Assembly: GCF_037975245.1 (NCBI RefSeq)
Contig: NC_092576.1
Coordinates: forward strand, 23,164,611 to 23,228,610
DNA: 64,000 nt
Source: Apostichopus japonicus
Taxonomy: Eukaryota; Echinodermata; Holothuroidea; Aspidochirotida; Stichopodidae
Reading direction: 5' to 3'
A model generated the notes under the pieces. That model did not search any database, was not told where the DNA came from, and saw only the letters and a program-made list of their open reading frames with translations. A program made the position numbers and the translations under genes. This document shows, piece after piece, positions 51,565-64,000 of the stretch; position 1 is the stretch's first letter, and each line of letters opens with the position of its first letter.

Positions 51565-53612
51565 GGGAGTATGGTATAATGTCGTTACTACAAAACGACA
51601 CACAAAGTGCAGAGTACATAAAATATAAAAGCATAGATTAAAATAGCACCCACAACCTCGTCAAGCTTCAGGTAAACATCTTCAAATCGTAACTGAAGGT
51701 AAACATTTTCAAAACAATTTGCTTCAACGTTTCGATGGTTGCTGTTTGTGGAAATATTTAGAAAATAGAAATTGAATGTCACACTATTTACGTGATATGG
51801 GTTCTTTATACTTTACCAATATTACTATTATGAATCAAAGTATGTGACATTGTGCATCTGTTTTTTGTAATTATTTTAACGACTTTCGGTTTTATTTCTT
51901 TGAACCTGAAGTTCCTTTAGTGAATTGTATCAATAAAAATTCAACATAATTAAAAGGGGTGTTACGTCTCATAAACTATCACTTTCAGGTTTAACAGTTG
52001 CTTGGCATTATTTCATATAATATTCTATTAAGTATTCAAAAATCATCATGATAATAGAGGTATAGCAAAAGTAATGTTATGAAAAAGAAACTGTATGCCA
52101 CAATAGTTTCAGTGTTCATGTAGAATCTGTCAATTATAAAATGATCTTCATTTAAGTCTGAAGCACCATTCATCTGCTATTCTTTTGTAGACTGATGCAA
52201 TAGGTTCAACTTTTAGATGAACTATCACTTTCAAATTAAGCAGTTGGTTGGCATCATTCCAGGTAGCCTATAATTTGTTTCAGTTTTCCTAGACCTTCTT
52301 TGATAATACTATGGCCGTTTATGAAACTCTCAAGGGTACTTGCTAGAATTGACTGAAGAATACATTTAAACAAGTAATGTTTAAGTCATATGTTTAGTTT
52401 AATTTGTCATAATCTGTCAGCACTAAACGTACCTTTAAGCAAAGTTTTCAACAACATTGCAATATGAATTGTGATTAAAAAAGAGCAAGTAAAACCTGTA
52501 CATTGAATTTGTTTATACAGATATACTGTTACGGGATCCAAGCCAAAGTTACTAGCCTCGACCATTTCCAACCTTCTAGTTATCTAGCAAGTCAATCTAG
52601 AAATTCAACTTTAGGCATAAGCAAATGATCAATGGAAGCATGGCTGAGAAAATATGAAGAGAAATTTAAGATATTTTCCCCCTGCCTAACCGACGTGCAG
52701 TATTCATATAAATTTACATGGTAATCGTTGTACTAGAACGACAAATGGGGCGAAGCATATATGTGAGGTAATTTAGTATTTTAATGTACTGTTTAAACCT
52801 AATTCCTACGACAAGTACGACGCAAGACAGGTCAATCGCTATATTAATATCAACATATTATCACACAAATAAGAACAATCAAGCCAAGCTCGTCAGACGC
52901 TGCGTGGTATTTATTAAAATTAAGGGAAATTTATTAACCTGCCCGTTGTGTACAATTACATCTGTGTAAGTTAGGAAAGAAATTACAACTTCAATCCAAT
53001 TTTTGGTTGATATTATTGACATGTCAAAGGAATGATGGCACAAACAAGAGTAGTATGCGTAATGCGATAACTAACAAGCTCGTTTGTAATACTTTTTATG
53101 AGACGGTACTCTCAAAGCATAACGTACAGTACTGAATGATGCAAATATTTAAAAACATTATTTAGATTTGTTTGACAGTTGCCTACCTTAGATAAACAAT
53201 GTTTGTGTAGACTGCCAAAATCAAAGTCAGAGATATCACGGGTGTGCCGTTAAAGATCAAAGTTTCATAAGTTGTGTTAGTTGGTGCGTAGTTCCAAAGG
53301 CTAAGTATTTATGTGCAAACAAAACCTCTTTACTTTTCAAGCAATAATCATCAAATGCTTACAGTTATCTACCGAGTTCTATTTTTGTCAGTCTTCATAA
53401 GCGTTTACTGTTCAAGTTTGTACATATAAAATGCAGTATTCACTGGCAAGAGTTGAAAACATCATCTTTGTGCTTTATAGAGATTTCCAGAAGCTATTTC
53501 ACCTGTTATATTTTCGTGATATGGTCGTTTGGCTTTTAAATAGGAACTCAAACGTTTCTTTTTCCTTCTATTTTCTGATTCTTGACGGTTAGCGTTAACA
53601 CAACACGGCACA
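51565..53612. promoter_or_regulatory. divergent intergenic region of pair 2 (PK2/NR2)
   Basis: About 2.05 kb between opposed start codons, AT-rich. Two related segments near 51960-52030 and 52215-52275 share ATAAACTATCACTTTCA-like and AGCAGTTG-like text, a partial internal duplication. No convincing promoter motif seen. Confidence 0.4.
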
Positions 53613-63595
<9,983 letters not shown>

Positions 63596-64000
63596 ATCTG
63601 CTTATTGTATTTTGTAATGTGAGATACTTTATTCGATCTTGAAGATCTATTATGTATCACACTTCTTTGCTGTGAGTCGCGTATCATTGTACTAATGTAT
63701 GTGTTTACTGAAACGACACAAGGTAGAAGACCTCAATGGAGTTTGCAAGCTTTTGCCTTATACCGTATTTGTTGAAGTTGTAAACTTTCATCTACATTGT
63801 GTATTACTTTGCAAGAAAGTGTTGCAAATTCCGTACATGGTTGAATGAAAGATTGAAGTCTAACTAAAGGCTTAACTTTTCTTGAGCAAGATGAGTTGTG
63901 TGAAAAACAATCATATTGTCACATAACATCAGACTACCGTATTCTTAAATCATTATGTTTCTTGCATTTGTATATCAGATTGGATCGCCATGAACCTTTC

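Overview
This is a window of animal nuclear DNA: AT-rich, with long introns, many (TA)n microsatellites, tRNA-derived SINEs, foldback elements and a degraded LINE reverse transcriptase. None of the coding sequence is prokaryotic. The protein families (Ig-domain receptors, NACHT-LRR proteins, an RTK-like receptor) suggest an invertebrate deuterostome, most likely an echinoderm. That is inference from gene content, not a species identification.

The core of the window (about 9.9-63.6 kb) is two tandem copies of one divergent gene pair. In each pair a minus-strand gene encodes signal peptide, 3-4 Ig domains, a TM helix and a tyrosine-kinase-like domain; a plus-strand gene encodes signal peptide, four Ig-like domains, a TM helix, a short basic linker, a NACHT NTPase and LRR-like exons. 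Pair 1 is PK1 (minus, 21925 to 9939) with NR1 (plus, 22553 to about 34348); the start codons lie 627 bp apart. Pair 2 is PK2 (minus, 51564 to 37597) with NR2 (plus, 53613 to about 63595); the starts lie about 2.05 kb apart. I rebuilt exons by hand from GT/AG sites, intron phase and comparison of the copies. Many exon lengths are identical between copies (343, 318, 168, 111, 120, 82 and 82 nt in PK; 58 and 209 nt in NR), which supports the models.

Both kinase-like domains have lost the same catalytic residues (beta3 Lys, HRD Asp, DFG Gly) yet keep the fold and an identical D-T-Y-V-P-M tail motif, so they look like pseudokinase receptors that could recruit an SH2 protein. The NR proteins put a NACHT-LRR module behind a TM helix and an Ig ectodomain, a layout I do not know as a described family. 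A plausible reading is a paired innate-immune or self/non-self recognition unit, loosely like head-to-head sensor/helper NLR pairs in plants. This functional reading is inference.

Other regions: 1-9.9 kb has one uncertain two-exon minus-strand gene (about 2.2-4.05 kb), simple repeats and otherwise nothing I can support. The 34.3-37.6 kb gap between the pairs holds a tandem duplication and a TTAA-flanked inverted-repeat element. Introns of PK2 carry three related foldback elements and a minisatellite. An intron of NR2 holds two composite elements, each a tRNA-like head fused to a hammerhead ribozyme; another hammerhead-like fold sits inside a (TA)n tract at 63.2 kb.
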